A DNA stretch of 64,000 nt from Streptomyces rubiginosohelvolus (GTDB lineage: Bacteria; Actinomycetota; Actinomycetes; Streptomycetales; Streptomycetaceae), in the NCBI RefSeq assembly GCF_014649875.1, contig NZ_BMTW01000010.1:124001-188000 (forward strand), given 5' to 3'. Position numbers and translations under genes: made by a program. Shown here one piece after another: positions 1 to 8,151 of this stretch. Numbering within the stretch: position 1 is the first letter of the stretch; the number at the start of each line of letters is the position of its first letter. The notes under the pieces were generated by a model that saw nothing but the letters and a program-made list of their open reading frames with translations, was not told the origin of the DNA and ran no database searches.

Positions 1-218
1 GCCAGGCCGGCGCCCGTATCGTCCTGGTCGGCCAGGACGGCGCCTGGGGCGACCTCGTGGCCCCGACCTACGCGGTGGCCGAGAGCGCGGCCGCGAAGTC
101 CGGCATCACGATGCACGACGAGTTCGACGGCGAGTTCGCGCTCAAGGTCCGCACCGGCCCGTACGAGTGGTCCCGGATGGCGGGGATCCAGGTCGGCGGC
201 CCGTCCAACGACCGCTGA
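1..218 (+). CDS. C-terminal fragment of unidentified protein
   Basis: The last 71 codons of a gene that begins before the window; the frame is open from base 3 and stops at TGA 216-218. The visible protein starts near QAGARIVLVGQDG and ends IQVGGPSNDR. It has typical Streptomyces codon usage and no membrane segment. I do not recognise a family from this fragment. A hairpin follows directly, so it is probably the last gene of its transcript. Confidence 0.6.
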   Translation, partial: QAGARIVLVGQDGAWGDLVAPTYAVAESAAAKSGITMHDEFDGEFALKVRTGPYEWSRMAGIQVGGPSNDR

Positions 219-226
219 GGCTTCCA

Positions 227-250
227 CCTCGGACGGTGTCCCGTCCGGGG
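227..250 (+). terminator. Hairpin terminator after the partial gene
   Basis: CGGACGG (230-236), loop TGTC, CCGTCCG (241-247), extendable by three further pairs including one G-U. It lies 9 bases after the stop of the partial gene and ends about 48 bases before the amidohydrolase start. There is no T-tract, as is common in Streptomyces. Confidence 0.5.
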
Positions 251-298
251 GCTCACCCGTTAGGCCGTGCGTAGACACGCCGTCCCAGGGAGCCCCGG

Positions 299-1420
299 AT
301 GACCGACCCCGTGCCCGTGGCCGATCTGGTCGACCAGAACTGCCACGGAGTGCTCCGCACCGAGCTGGGCCTCGGCACCTTCGAGGCCCGGCTCGGCGCC
401 GCCCGCTCCCCGGCCGCCCCCGGCACCACCTTCTTCGACACCCAGACCGGCTTCGCCGTACGCCGCTGGTGCCCGCCCCTGCTCGGCCTCGAAGCGCACT
501 GCCCGCCCGCCTCCTATCTGGCCCGGCGGCGCGAACTGGGCGTCGCCGAGACCTCCCGCCGCCTACTGCGCGCCGCCGGGGTCTCCGCCCACCTCGTCGA
601 CACCGGCCTCCCCGGCGACCTCACGGGACCGGCCGAGATGGCCTCGGCGGCCGGGTCCGACGCCCGGGAGATCGTCCGGCTGGAGGTCCTCGCCGAGCAG
701 GTCGCCGACACCTCGGGCACCGTCGACGCCTTCCTCGTCAACCTCGGCGAGGCCGTGCACACCGCCGCCTCGTCGGCCGTCGCCTTCACCTCCGTCGGCG
801 CCGCCCCGTACGCCGCCCCCGAGCCGCCGGGACCGGTCCGGGTGCGGGCGGCGGCCGGGCGCTGGCTGGCCCGGCGGGAGGCGGAGCGCCGGGCCGCCCG
901 CCGGGGCGCGGCGGGCCGGGAGGGCGGCGGGGCGCCCGTCGAACCGGAGCTGCTGGACCATCTGCGCTGGTCCGCGGTGGCCTGCGGGCTGCCGCTGCAA
1001 CTGCGCCTGGGCACCGCGGACCCGGCCCGCCTCGCCGACTTCGCCGCCGCCACCGAGGGGCACGGCTGCGACCTCGTCCTCCTGCACGGCTACCCGTACC
1101 ACCGGCAGACCGCCGCGCTGGCAGGCCGGCATCCCCACGTCTACGCGGACCTCGGGGCCGTACCGGCGCGGACGGGGGCGCGGGCGGCGGCCGTGCTCGC
1201 GGAGGTCATGGAGCTGGCGCCGTTCGGCAAGCTGCTGTTCTCCAGCGGGGCGCAGGCCCTGCCGGAACTGCACCTGGTGGGCGCGCGGCAGTTCCGCGAG
1301 GCGCTGGGGCGGGTGCTGGGCGCCTGGGTCGAGGACGGCGCGTGGACCCCGCAGGACGCGGCCAGGGTCGCCAGGATGATCGGGTCGGGCAACGCGCGCC
1401 GGGTGTACGGGCTGGGGTGA
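299..1420 (+). CDS. Amidohydrolase-family protein with altered metal ligands
   Basis: A 373-aa protein resembling the amidohydrolase (FluG N-terminal-like) TIM-barrel proteins of Streptomyces, including the late LLHGYPYHR stretch and FGKLLFSSGA. In relatives, as I remember them, strand 1 carries HxH (DQHCHGV). Here it reads DQNCHGV, and the usual QLH on a middle strand reads LQLRLGT, so two expected zinc-binding histidines appear to be missing. Either the metal site is rebuilt or the protein is not a working hydrolase. The start ATG has an AGGGAGC ribosome-binding site. It stands alone, convergent with ctaA. Substrate unknown. Confidence 0.7.
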   Translation: MTDPVPVADLVDQNCHGVLRTELGLGTFEARLGAARSPAAPGTTFFDTQTGFAVRRWCPPLLGLEAHCPPASYLARRRELGVAETSRRLLRAAGVSAHLVDTGLPGDLTGPAEMASAAGSDAREIVRLEVLAEQVADTSGTVDAFLVNLGEAVHTAASSAVAFTSVGAAPYAAPEPPGPVRVRAAAGRWLARREAERRAARRGAAGREGGGAPVEPELLDHLRWSAVACGLPLQLRLGTADPARLADFAAATEGHGCDLVLLHGYPYHRQTAALAGRHPHVYADLGAVPARTGARAAAVLAEVMELAPFGKLLFSSGAQALPELHLVGARQFREALGRVLGAWVEDGAWTPQDAARVARMIGSGNARRVYGLG

Positions 1421-1439
1421 GGGGCCGGGACATGAGGAA

Positions 1440-1469
1440 GGGGCGGCAGGCCCCCCGGCCCGCCGCCCC
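1440..1469. terminator. Bidirectional terminator between amidohydrolase and ctaA
   Basis: GGGGCGGC (1440-1447) pairs with GCCGCCCC (1462-1469) around a 14-base GC-rich loop. It lies in the 73-base gap between the convergent stop codons, so it can serve both transcripts. Confidence 0.5.
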
Positions 1470-1493
1470 TCACCCGCCGTACGTGTGTCTGAT

Positions 1494-2480
1494 TCAGGCG
1501 GCCGTCGCCGGTGCCGTCTCCGGCCGCTCGGCGGAGGGGCCGGGCAGCGGGGCGGGCGTGTCGTCGCCGCGCTCGCGCATGCTCAGGACGAGCCGGACCA
1601 CGGCGATCAACAGGACGGCCGAGCCGAACATGTGGATGCCGACCAGGATCTCGGGGACGTCGCTGAAGTACTGCACGTAACCGATCGCTCCCTGGGCGAG
1701 CAGGACGAGCAGCAGGTCACGGGCGCGGGCCCGGGTGTCGGCGGGCGCGTCGACCACCCGCAGGGCCAGCCACATCGCGATGGCCAGCGCGCAGACCACC
1801 CAGGCGGCGATGGCGTGGACATGGGCGGCGGCCGACCAGTCCCACGGCATGCGCGGTACGTCGCTGCTGTCGCCGGCGTGCTTGCCGGAACCGGTCACCG
1901 AGGTGCCCAGCACGATCAGGACGACCGTGGTCGCGAGGATCGCCCAGGACAGTCGGCGCACCGGCAGGGGGGTCCGGGGCCGCGGCGGGCCGTCGCCCTC
2001 GTCGATCCGCACCCAGGTGATCACGGCGATCGCCAGGAGCACGTTGGCCAGCAGGAAGTGCCCGGCCACCGTCCACGGGTTGAGTCCCGCCCAGACCGTG
2101 ATCCCGCCGAGAATGGCGTTGCCCAGCACGATCCAGAACTGCGACCAGGCCAGCCGGGTCAGCTTGCGGCGGCGCGGCTTCATCGAACTGACGGCGATGA
2201 TCGCCCAGCCGACCGCGGCCGACAGCACGTAGGCCAGCATCCGGTTGCCGAACTCGATCGCGCCGTGCAGCCCCTGCTCGGGCGTCGCGAACAGGCTGTC
2301 GTCGGTGCACTTGGGCCAGGTGTCGCAGCCGAGACCCGAACCGGTGAGCCGGACGGCCCCGCCGGTGATGATGATGAAGACGCTCATCAGAATGGCGGAG
2401 AGCGCGGCGCGCTTCACCACCTTGGTGGACGGCGTCCAGCGCTTGGCGATGAGGGAGATGGGGGTTTCCACGCGGACCAT
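1494..2480 (-). CDS. ctaA: Heme A synthase (COX15/CtaA)
   Basis: A 328-aa polytopic membrane protein that oxidises the C8 methyl of heme O to make heme A for the aa3 cytochrome oxidase. About eight transmembrane helices are visible. Heme-ligand histidines lie in conserved settings: GLHGAIEFGNRMLAY, VAGHFLLAN, AAAHVHAIAAW and VGIHMFGSA. The pair GLGCDTWPKC carries the extracytoplasmic cysteines of the actinobacterial/Bacillus type. The C-terminus is a short Pro/Ala tail. In relatives ctaB lies nearby; it is not in this window. Confidence 0.93.
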   Translation of the reverse strand: MVRVETPISLIAKRWTPSTKVVKRAALSAILMSVFIIITGGAVRLTGSGLGCDTWPKCTDDSLFATPEQGLHGAIEFGNRMLAYVLSAAVGWAIIAVSSMKPRRRKLTRLAWSQFWIVLGNAILGGITVWAGLNPWTVAGHFLLANVLLAIAVITWVRIDEGDGPPRPRTPLPVRRLSWAILATTVVLIVLGTSVTGSGKHAGDSSDVPRMPWDWSAAAHVHAIAAWVVCALAIAMWLALRVVDAPADTRARARDLLLVLLAQGAIGYVQYFSDVPEILVGIHMFGSAVLLIAVVRLVLSMRERGDDTPAPLPGPSAERPETAPATAA

Positions 2481-2555
2481 CGTAGGACGGGGCTTGTGCG
2501 CGTTTTCACGAGGGGTGGTTCGTGGCGGCTTGCCGTGAAGATCCCTGCCGCCGCG

Positions 2556-3323
2556 CTACTCCCAGCGGAAGAACTTCGCCGCCGCGCCGAGCCCCAGCAC
2601 CGCCCACACCGCGAGGATCCCGGCCTGGGTCCACGGCATCGACGCGCCGTGCTGGAGGACGTCCCGCAGCCCCTCCGAGAGCGCCGAGACGGGCAGCAGC
2701 CCCAGCACCGACTGCACCGCGTCCGGGAACTTGTCCAGCGGCACGATGACCCCGCCGCCGACCAGCAGCAGCAGGAAGACCAGATTGGCGGCGGCGAGCG
2801 TCGCCTCCGCCTTCAGCGTCCCCGCCATCAGCAGCCCGAGCCCGGAGAACGCGGCGGTCCCGAGGACGAGGAGCAGCAGCACCGAGAGCGGGTTGCCCTC
2901 GGGTGACCAGCCGAGCGCGAAGGCGATCGCCGTCAGCAGCAGGATCTGGAGCACCTCGATGACCAGCACCGACAGCGTCTTCGCGGTCATCAGCGCCCAG
3001 CGGGGCAGCGGGGAGGCCCCGAGCCGCTTGAGGACCCCGTAACGGCGTTCGAAGCCGGTGGCGATGGCCTGGCCGGTGAAGGCGGTGGACATCACGGCGA
3101 GCGCCAGGATGCCCGGGGCGAGGAAGTCGACCGACGCGCCCGCGCCGGTGTCCACGATGTCCACCGCACTGAACAGCACCAGCAGCAGCGTCGGGATGAT
3201 CACCGTCAGCAGCAGCTGCTCGCCGTTGCGCAGCAGCATCCGGGTCTCCAGCGCGGTCTGCGCGGCGATCATCCGGGGGAGCGGGGCGGCGCCGGGGCGC
3301 GGGGCGTACGTACCGGCGCTCAT
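2556..3323 (-). CDS. ABC-2 type transporter permease
   Basis: A 255-aa membrane protein starting MSAGTYAPRPG. It has about six transmembrane helices and the ABC-2 arrangement, with a long N-terminal cytoplasmic stretch ending in ERRYGVLKRLGASPLPRW. Its ATG overlaps the TGA of the upstream ATPase gene (ATGA at 3320-3323), so the two are translationally coupled and form one exporter. The frame is open upstream through the ATPase gene, but that extension is not the real protein. Substrate unknown; the position beside sufR invites, but does not show, a link to metal or heme handling. Confidence 0.88.
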   Translation of the reverse strand: MSAGTYAPRPGAAPLPRMIAAQTALETRMLLRNGEQLLLTVIIPTLLLVLFSAVDIVDTGAGASVDFLAPGILALAVMSTAFTGQAIATGFERRYGVLKRLGASPLPRWALMTAKTLSVLVIEVLQILLLTAIAFALGWSPEGNPLSVLLLLVLGTAAFSGLGLLMAGTLKAEATLAAANLVFLLLLVGGGVIVPLDKFPDAVQSVLGLLPVSALSEGLRDVLQHGASMPWTQAGILAVWAVLGLGAAAKFFRWE

Positions 3324-4246
3324 GCGCGCAGCTCCTTGCCGGTCAGTTCGAGGAAGACGTCCTCCAGGGTGTGCCGCTCGACCGAGATGCCGTCGGGCAT
3401 CACGCCGTGCTGGGCGCACCAGGAGGTCACGGTGGCCAGCAGCTGCGGGTCGACGCTCCCGGTGATCCGGTACGTCCCCGGCAGCGGCTCGGCGGCCCCG
3501 CAGCCGTCGGGCAGCGCCTTGAGGAGGGAGCCGAGGTCGAGCCCGGGGCGGCCGGTGAAGCGCAGGGTGTTCTCCGCGCCGCCCCGGCAGAGCTGCTCCG
3601 GGCTGCCCTGGGCGATGACCCGGCCCGCGTCGATGATCGCGACGTCGTCGGCGAGCGTTTCGGCCTCGTCCATGAAGTGGGTGGTCAGCACCACGGACAC
3701 CCCGTCGGCGCGCAGCTCGCGCACCAGGTCCCAGGTGGACCGGCGGGCCTGCGGGTCGAGGCCGGCGGTCGGCTCGTCCAGGAAGACCAGCTCGGGCCGG
3801 CCGACGACCGCCAGGGCCAGCGAGAGCCGCTGCTGCTGGCCGCCGGAGAGCCGCCGGTAGGTGGTGCGGCCGCAGTCGCCGAGGCCGAGGCGCTCGATCA
3901 GGGCGTCCACGTCGAGAGGATGGGCGTGCAGCCTTGCCATGTGGCGGAGCATCTCGTCGGCGCGCGCGCCGGAGTACACGCCGCCGGACTGGAGCATCAC
4001 CCCCACCCGCGGACGCAGCCGCTCCGCGTCGGCGACCGGGTCGAGGCCGAGGACCCGTACGGTGCCCGCGTCGGGGCGGCGGTAGCCCTCGCAGGTCTCG
4101 ATGGTGGTGGTCTTCCCGGCGCCGTTCGGGCCGAGGACGGCGGTCACCGCGCCGGCCGCGACGGCCAGATCGAGGCCGTTCACCGCGGTCTTCGCGCCGT
4201 ACCGCTTCACCAGGCCGGTGACCTGTACGACGGGCTCGTTCTCCAT
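3320..4246 (-). CDS. ABC transporter ATP-binding protein
   Basis: A 308-aa ATPase of the ABC-2 exporter (DrrA/CcmA-like) family. Walker A is GPNGAGKTT, Q-loop VMLQSGG, signature LSGGQQQR, Walker B LVFLDEP and switch His in TTHFMDE. The C-terminal 80 residues form the usual DUF4162-like extension, with LEDVFLELTGKEL at the end. It is divergent from sufR. A TAGACT hexamer (minus strand, 4255-4260) sits 8 bases before the ATG with no Shine-Dalgarno sequence, suggesting a leaderless transcript. Confidence 0.92.
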   Translation of the reverse strand: MENEPVVQVTGLVKRYGAKTAVNGLDLAVAAGAVTAVLGPNGAGKTTTIETCEGYRRPDAGTVRVLGLDPVADAERLRPRVGVMLQSGGVYSGARADEMLRHMARLHAHPLDVDALIERLGLGDCGRTTYRRLSGGQQQRLSLALAVVGRPELVFLDEPTAGLDPQARRSTWDLVRELRADGVSVVLTTHFMDEAETLADDVAIIDAGRVIAQGSPEQLCRGGAENTLRFTGRPGLDLGSLLKALPDGCGAAEPLPGTYRITGSVDPQLLATVTSWCAQHGVMPDGISVERHTLEDVFLELTGKELRA

Positions 4247-4296
4247 GGCGCACCAGTCTAGGCAGCGGTCGGCGGGGGCCTTCCCGCGGGGCCAGA

Positions 4297-4310
4297 TTAG
4301 GTAACCCTAA
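4297..4310. promoter_or_regulatory. Palindrome in the ABC/sufR divergent promoter
   Basis: TTAGG-TAAC-CCTAA, a perfect 5-bp inverted repeat. It lies 51-64 bases upstream of the ATPase start and 73-86 upstream of sufR. The half-site TTAGG matches the outer part of the DmdR/IdeR iron box, but the spacing is 5 bp short of the 19-bp box, so I do not call it one. It is a candidate operator for the ABC transporter. Confidence 0.4.
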
Positions 4311-4369
4311 GTGACGAACCACACCGTAGATCGTTTCGGACCGTGGTTGTCAGGGTCGAATGAATTACG

Positions 4370-4383
4370 CAACAATGGTGTTG
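4370..4383. promoter_or_regulatory. SufR operator overlapping the sufR start codon
   Basis: CAAC-AATGGT-GTTG fits exactly the CAAC-N6-GTTG motif I recall being reported for SufR of S. avermitilis. Its last base is the G of the sufR GTG start. A candidate -35 TTGTCA (4347-4352) and a weak -10 AACAAT (4371-4376) put the transcription start at or next to the start codon, so bound SufR would cover the -10 and the start site. Confidence 0.75.
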
Positions 4384-5126
4384 TGAAATACGACGGACGG
4401 GCTCCTCAGGAGGAACTCGCGACCGGTGAGCGCTCGACGCGCAACCGGGTCGCGCGCTCCATCCTGGACCACGGTCCCTCCACCGTCGCGGACCTCGCCA
4501 AGCGACTCGGCCTCACCCAGGCCGCCGTCCGCCGCCACCTGGACGCCCTCGTCTCCGACGATGTCGTCGAAGCCCGTGAACAGCGGGTGTACGGGGCACG
4601 GACCCGCGGCAGGCCCGCCAAGGTGTTCGCCCTGACCGACTGCGGCCGGGACGCCTTCGACCAGTCCTACGACAAGCTGGCCGCCGACGCCCTGCGCTTC
4701 ATCGCCGAGTCCGGCGGGGACGAGGCGGTCATCGCCTTCGCCCGCGCCCGGATGGCCGCGACGGGCGAGGCGTACCGCGCGGCGGTCGAGGCCGCGGAGC
4801 CCGAAGGGCGCACCGAGGCCCTGGCCAAGGCCCTGTCCGCCGACGGGTACGCTGCTACGGCGCGAAGCGCGCCGGGCCCGCAGCAGGGCGAACAGCTGTG
4901 TCAGCACCACTGCCCGGTGGCGCATGTCGCCGAGCAGTTCCCACAGCTGTGCGAGGCGGAGACGGAATTCTTCTCCAGCCTCCTCGGGACCCATGTGCAG
5001 CGGCTGGCCACCCTCGCCCACGGCGACGGCGTGTGCACGACCTACGTGCCGCGAAGTGGCCACGCAGCACCCCCACAGACCACCCATTCAGCATCTGCAA
5101 GCACGGCCGGGAGGAACCCCGCATGA
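4383..5126 (+). CDS. sufR: SufR, [4Fe-4S] repressor of the suf operon
   Basis: A 247-aa DeoR/ArsR-like winged-helix repressor. The HTH lies at about residues 25-75 (VADLAKRLGLTQAAVRRHLDAL). The C-terminal half has the cluster cysteines C173, C177 and C190, spaced as in S. avermitilis SufR, plus C218 in GDGVC. I chose GTG 4383, giving VKYDGRAPQEEL. A longer frame starting at GTG 4311 would place the operator inside the gene, and no Shine-Dalgarno precedes 4383, so a leaderless start fits. The stop overlaps the sufB ATG (5123-5126). Cluster-loaded SufR should repress the operon and release it when clusters run short. Confidence 0.93.
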   Translation: MKYDGRAPQEELATGERSTRNRVARSILDHGPSTVADLAKRLGLTQAAVRRHLDALVSDDVVEAREQRVYGARTRGRPAKVFALTDCGRDAFDQSYDKLAADALRFIAESGGDEAVIAFARARMAATGEAYRAAVEAAEPEGRTEALAKALSADGYAATARSAPGPQQGEQLCQHHCPVAHVAEQFPQLCEAETEFFSSLLGTHVQRLATLAHGDGVCTTYVPRSGHAAPPQTTHSASASTAGRNPA

Positions 5127-6544
5127 CGCTCCCCACGGAGACTGCCCACCCTGAGCTCGAGGGTCTGGGTACGTACGAATTCGGCTGGGCCGACTCCGAC
5201 GCGGCAGGCGCGGCGGCGAAGCGCGGTCTCTCCGAGGCTGTCGTCCGCGACATCTCGGAGAAGAAGAACGAGCCCGAGTGGATGCTGAAGCTGCGGCTCA
5301 AGGGCCTCAAGCTCTTCGGCAAGAAGCCCATGCCCAGCTGGGGCTCGGACCTGTCGGGCATCGACTTCGACAACATCAAGTACTTCGTGCGCTCCACGGA
5401 GAAGCAGGCCGCCTCCTGGGAGGACCTGCCCGAGGACATCAAGAACACGTACGACAAGCTCGGCATCCCCGAGGCGGAGAAGCAGCGCCTCGTCGCCGGT
5501 GTCGCCGCGCAGTACGAGTCCGAGGTCGTCTACCACCAGATCCGCGAGGACCTGGAGGAGCAGGGCGTCATCTTCCTGGACACCGACACCGCGCTGAAGG
5601 AGCACCCGGAGCTCTTCAAGGAGTACTTCGGCACCGTCATCCCGGTCGGCGACAACAAGTTCGCCTCGCTGAACACGGCCGTGTGGTCCGGCGGCTCGTT
5701 CATCTACGTGCCCAAGGGCGTCCACGTGGACATCCCGCTCCAGGCCTACTTCCGTATCAACACGGAGAACATGGGCCAGTTCGAGCGGACGCTGATCATC
5801 GTCGACGAGGACGCCTACGTCCACTACGTCGAGGGCTGCACCGCCCCGATCTACTCCTCGGACTCGCTGCACAGCGCCGTGGTCGAGATCATCGTGAAGA
5901 AGGGCGGCCGCTGCCGCTACACGACCATCCAGAACTGGTCGAACAACGTCTACAACCTGGTCACCAAGCGGGCCGTGGCCTACGAGGGCGCGACCATGGA
6001 GTGGGTCGACGGCAACATCGGCTCCAAGGTCACCATGAAGTACCCGGCCGTCTACCTGATGGGCGAGCACGCCAAGGGCGAGACCCTGTCCATCGCCTTC
6101 GCGGGCGAGGGCCAGCACCAGGACGCCGGCGCCAAGATGGTCCACATGGCCCCGAACACCTCCTCCAACATCGTCTCCAAGTCGGTGGCGCGAGGCGGCG
6201 GCCGTACGTCCTACCGCGGACTGATCGAGATCGGCGAGGGCGCGCCGGGCGCGAAGTCCAACGTCCTCTGCGACGCTCTGCTCGTCGACACGATCTCCCG
6301 CTCGGACACCTACCCCTACGTCGACGTCCGCGAGGACGACGTGTCGATGGGCCACGAGGCGACCGTCTCCAAGGTCTCCGAGGACCAGCTCTTCTACCTC
6401 ATGAGCCGCGGACTCACCGAGTTCGAGGCCATGGCGATGATCGTGCGCGGCTTCGTCGAGCCGATCGCCAAGGAGCTGCCCATGGAGTACGCCCTGGAGC
6501 TCAACCGGCTGATCGAGCTGCAGATGGAGGGTTCGGTCGGCTAG
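5123..6544 (+). CDS. sufB: Fe-S cluster assembly scaffold SufB
   Basis: A 473-aa SufB with the SufBD beta-helix core. Conserved stretches include YFVRSTEKQAASWEDLP, FIYVPKGVHVDIPLQAYFRIN, HYVEGCTAP and SRSDTYPYVDVREDDVSMGHEA, ending RLIELQMEGSVG. It forms the SufBC2D scaffold on which sulfur from SufS/SufU and iron are combined. The ATG has a GGAGG site inside the sufR coding end and overlaps the sufR stop. It is followed by two hairpins before sufD. Confidence 0.97.
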   Translation: MTLPTETAHPELEGLGTYEFGWADSDAAGAAAKRGLSEAVVRDISEKKNEPEWMLKLRLKGLKLFGKKPMPSWGSDLSGIDFDNIKYFVRSTEKQAASWEDLPEDIKNTYDKLGIPEAEKQRLVAGVAAQYESEVVYHQIREDLEEQGVIFLDTDTALKEHPELFKEYFGTVIPVGDNKFASLNTAVWSGGSFIYVPKGVHVDIPLQAYFRINTENMGQFERTLIIVDEDAYVHYVEGCTAPIYSSDSLHSAVVEIIVKKGGRCRYTTIQNWSNNVYNLVTKRAVAYEGATMEWVDGNIGSKVTMKYPAVYLMGEHAKGETLSIAFAGEGQHQDAGAKMVHMAPNTSSNIVSKSVARGGGRTSYRGLIEIGEGAPGAKSNVLCDALLVDTISRSDTYPYVDVREDDVSMGHEATVSKVSEDQLFYLMSRGLTEFEAMAMIVRGFVEPIAKELPMEYALELNRLIELQMEGSVG

Positions 6545-6590
6545 TCCTCGACCCGAGGACGATACGGGGCGGTCGCACGCGGCCGCCCCG
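6544..6590 (+). terminator. Twin hairpins between sufB and sufD
   Basis: GTCCTCG-ACC-CGAGGAC (6544-6560) begins on the last base of the sufB stop. It is followed by CGGGGCGG (6565-6572) pairing with CCGCCCCG (6583-6590). They lie in the only sizeable gap (101 bases) of an otherwise tightly packed operon and could attenuate transcription or mark an mRNA processing boundary. Confidence 0.5.
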
Positions 6591-6645
6591 GCCCCCCACC
6601 GAACCACCCCCCTTCTTGACTGAGAAAGCGAGCACTACAACAGCC

Positions 6646-7827
6646 ATGGCTGAGGCTCAGAACACTCCGGTGGGCTCCACCACCGCCGGCTCCATCGCGG
6701 TCGCCGCCGAGTCGACCGTCGCCACCCGCATGAGCGCACCCCCGTCCTTCGACGTCGCGGACTTCCCCGTCCCGCACGGCCGCGAGGAGGAGTGGCGCTT
6801 CACGCCGCTGGAGCGCCTGCGCGGACTGCACGACGGCACCGCCGTCGCCACCGGCAGTGGCGTGAAGGTCGCCATCGAGGCCCCCGAGGGTGTCACCGTC
6901 GAGACCGTCGGCCGGGACGACTCCCGGCTCGGCAAGGCCGGCACCCCGGTGGACCGGGTCGCCGCCCAGGCGTACAGCTCCTTCGAGCAGGCCTCGGTCG
7001 TCACGGTCGCCAAGGAAGCCGTGCTCACCGAGCCGATCCGGATCGCCGTGCACGGCGAGGGCGGCACCGCCTTCGGCCACCAGCTCATCGAGCTGGGCGC
7101 CTTCGCCGAGGCCGTCGTCGTCATCGACCACACCGGTGACGCGGTGCTCGCCGCCAACGTCGACTACGTCCTCGGTGACGGCGCCAAGCTGACCGTCGTC
7201 TCCGTCCAGGACTGGGACGACACGGCCGTCCACGTCGGCCAGCACAACGCGCTGGTCGGCCGGGACGCCTCCTTCAAGTCGATCGTCGTCACCTTCGGCG
7301 GCGACGTCGTGCGCCTGCACCCCCGGGTCGCCTACGCGGCCACCGGCGGCGAGGCGGAGCTCTTCGGTCTGTACTTCACCGACAAGGGCCAGCACCAGGA
7401 GCACCGCCTCCTGGTCGACCACAACACCCCGCACTGCAAGTCCAACGCGGTGTACAAGGGCGCCCTCCAGGGCGACGGCGCGCACGCCGTCTGGATCGGC
7501 GACGTCCTCATCCAGGCCGCGGCCGAGGGCACCGACACCTACGAGATGAACCGGAACCTCGTCCTCACCGACGGCGCCCGGGTCGACTCCGTGCCCAACC
7601 TGGAGATCGAGACCGGCGAGATCGTCGGCGCCGGCCACGCCTCGGCGACCGGCCGCTTCGACGACGAGCAGCTCTTCTACCTCCAGTCCCGCGGCATCCC
7701 CGCCGAGGAGGCCCGCCGCCTGGTCGTGCGCGGCTTCTTCGCCGAGCTGGTCCAGCAGATCGGCCTGCCGGACGTCGAGGAGCGGCTCATCGAGAAGATC
7801 GAGGCCGAGCTGAAGGCGTCCGTCTGA
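6646..7827 (+). CDS. sufD: Fe-S cluster assembly protein SufD
   Basis: A 393-aa SufB paralogue with the C-terminal SufBD signature: VDHNTPHCKSNAVYKGAL, NLEIETGEIVGAGHASATGRFDDEQLFYLQSRG. It partners SufB and SufC. The N-terminus starts MAEAQNTPVGST. No good Shine-Dalgarno precedes the ATG, but TACAAC (6636-6641) lies 4 bases before it, leaving open a second, leaderless promoter here. The stop codon shares its A with the ferredoxin ATG (TGATG). Confidence 0.95.
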   Translation: MAEAQNTPVGSTTAGSIAVAAESTVATRMSAPPSFDVADFPVPHGREEEWRFTPLERLRGLHDGTAVATGSGVKVAIEAPEGVTVETVGRDDSRLGKAGTPVDRVAAQAYSSFEQASVVTVAKEAVLTEPIRIAVHGEGGTAFGHQLIELGAFAEAVVVIDHTGDAVLAANVDYVLGDGAKLTVVSVQDWDDTAVHVGQHNALVGRDASFKSIVVTFGGDVVRLHPRVAYAATGGEAELFGLYFTDKGQHQEHRLLVDHNTPHCKSNAVYKGALQGDGAHAVWIGDVLIQAAAEGTDTYEMNRNLVLTDGARVDSVPNLEIETGEIVGAGHASATGRFDDEQLFYLQSRGIPAEEARRLVVRGFFAELVQQIGLPDVEERLIEKIEAELKASV

Positions 7828-8144
7828 TGTCCTTCGTCAAAGCCTGTGCGCTGAGTGAGCTGGAGGACGACACCCCCAAGCGGGTGGAGCTCGACGGCAC
7901 ACCCGTCTCCGTCGTCCGCACCGAGGGCGAGGTGTTCGCGATCAACGACATCTGCTCGCACGCGAACGTCTCCCTCTCGGAGGGCGAGGTGGAGGACTGC
8001 GCGATCGAGTGCTGGCTGCACGGATCGTCGTTCGACCTCCGCACCGGCAAGCCGTCCGGTCTTCCCGCGACGCGCCCCGTCCCCGTATACCCCGTAAAGA
8101 TCGAAGGGGACGATGTGCTCGTCTCCGTCACCCAGGAGTCCTGA
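7827..8144 (+). CDS. Rieske-type ferredoxin of the suf operon
   Basis: A 105-aa Rieske [2Fe-2S] protein of the bifunctional oxygenase-ferredoxin type. Ligands are C43-x-H45 (ICSHANVSL) and C62-x2-H65 (ECWLHGSSFD). Such a gene sits between sufD and sufC in many actinobacterial suf operons, where it may supply electrons or act as a cluster carrier; its exact role is not settled. The start overlaps the sufD stop (TGATG). Confidence 0.92.
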   Translation: MSFVKACALSELEDDTPKRVELDGTPVSVVRTEGEVFAINDICSHANVSLSEGEVEDCAIECWLHGSSFDLRTGKPSGLPATRPVPVYPVKIEGDDVLVSVTQES

Positions 8145-8151
8145 GTCACCC

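Noticed and set aside
1485..2906. Long Arg/Gly/Pro-rich open frames on strands opposite to real genes (for example opposite ctaA, sufB and the ABC genes)
   Set aside because: They are shadow frames produced by high third-position GC; the other strand carries recognisable conserved proteins.
4297..4310. Calling the TTAGG palindrome an iron box
   Set aside because: It is 14 bp, not 19, and the right half does not align with the DmdR/IdeR consensus.
4311..4382. Longer sufR starting at GTG 4311
   Set aside because: It would put the SufR operator inside the coding region and adds 24 residues not expected in homologues; GTG 4383 fits a leaderless start.
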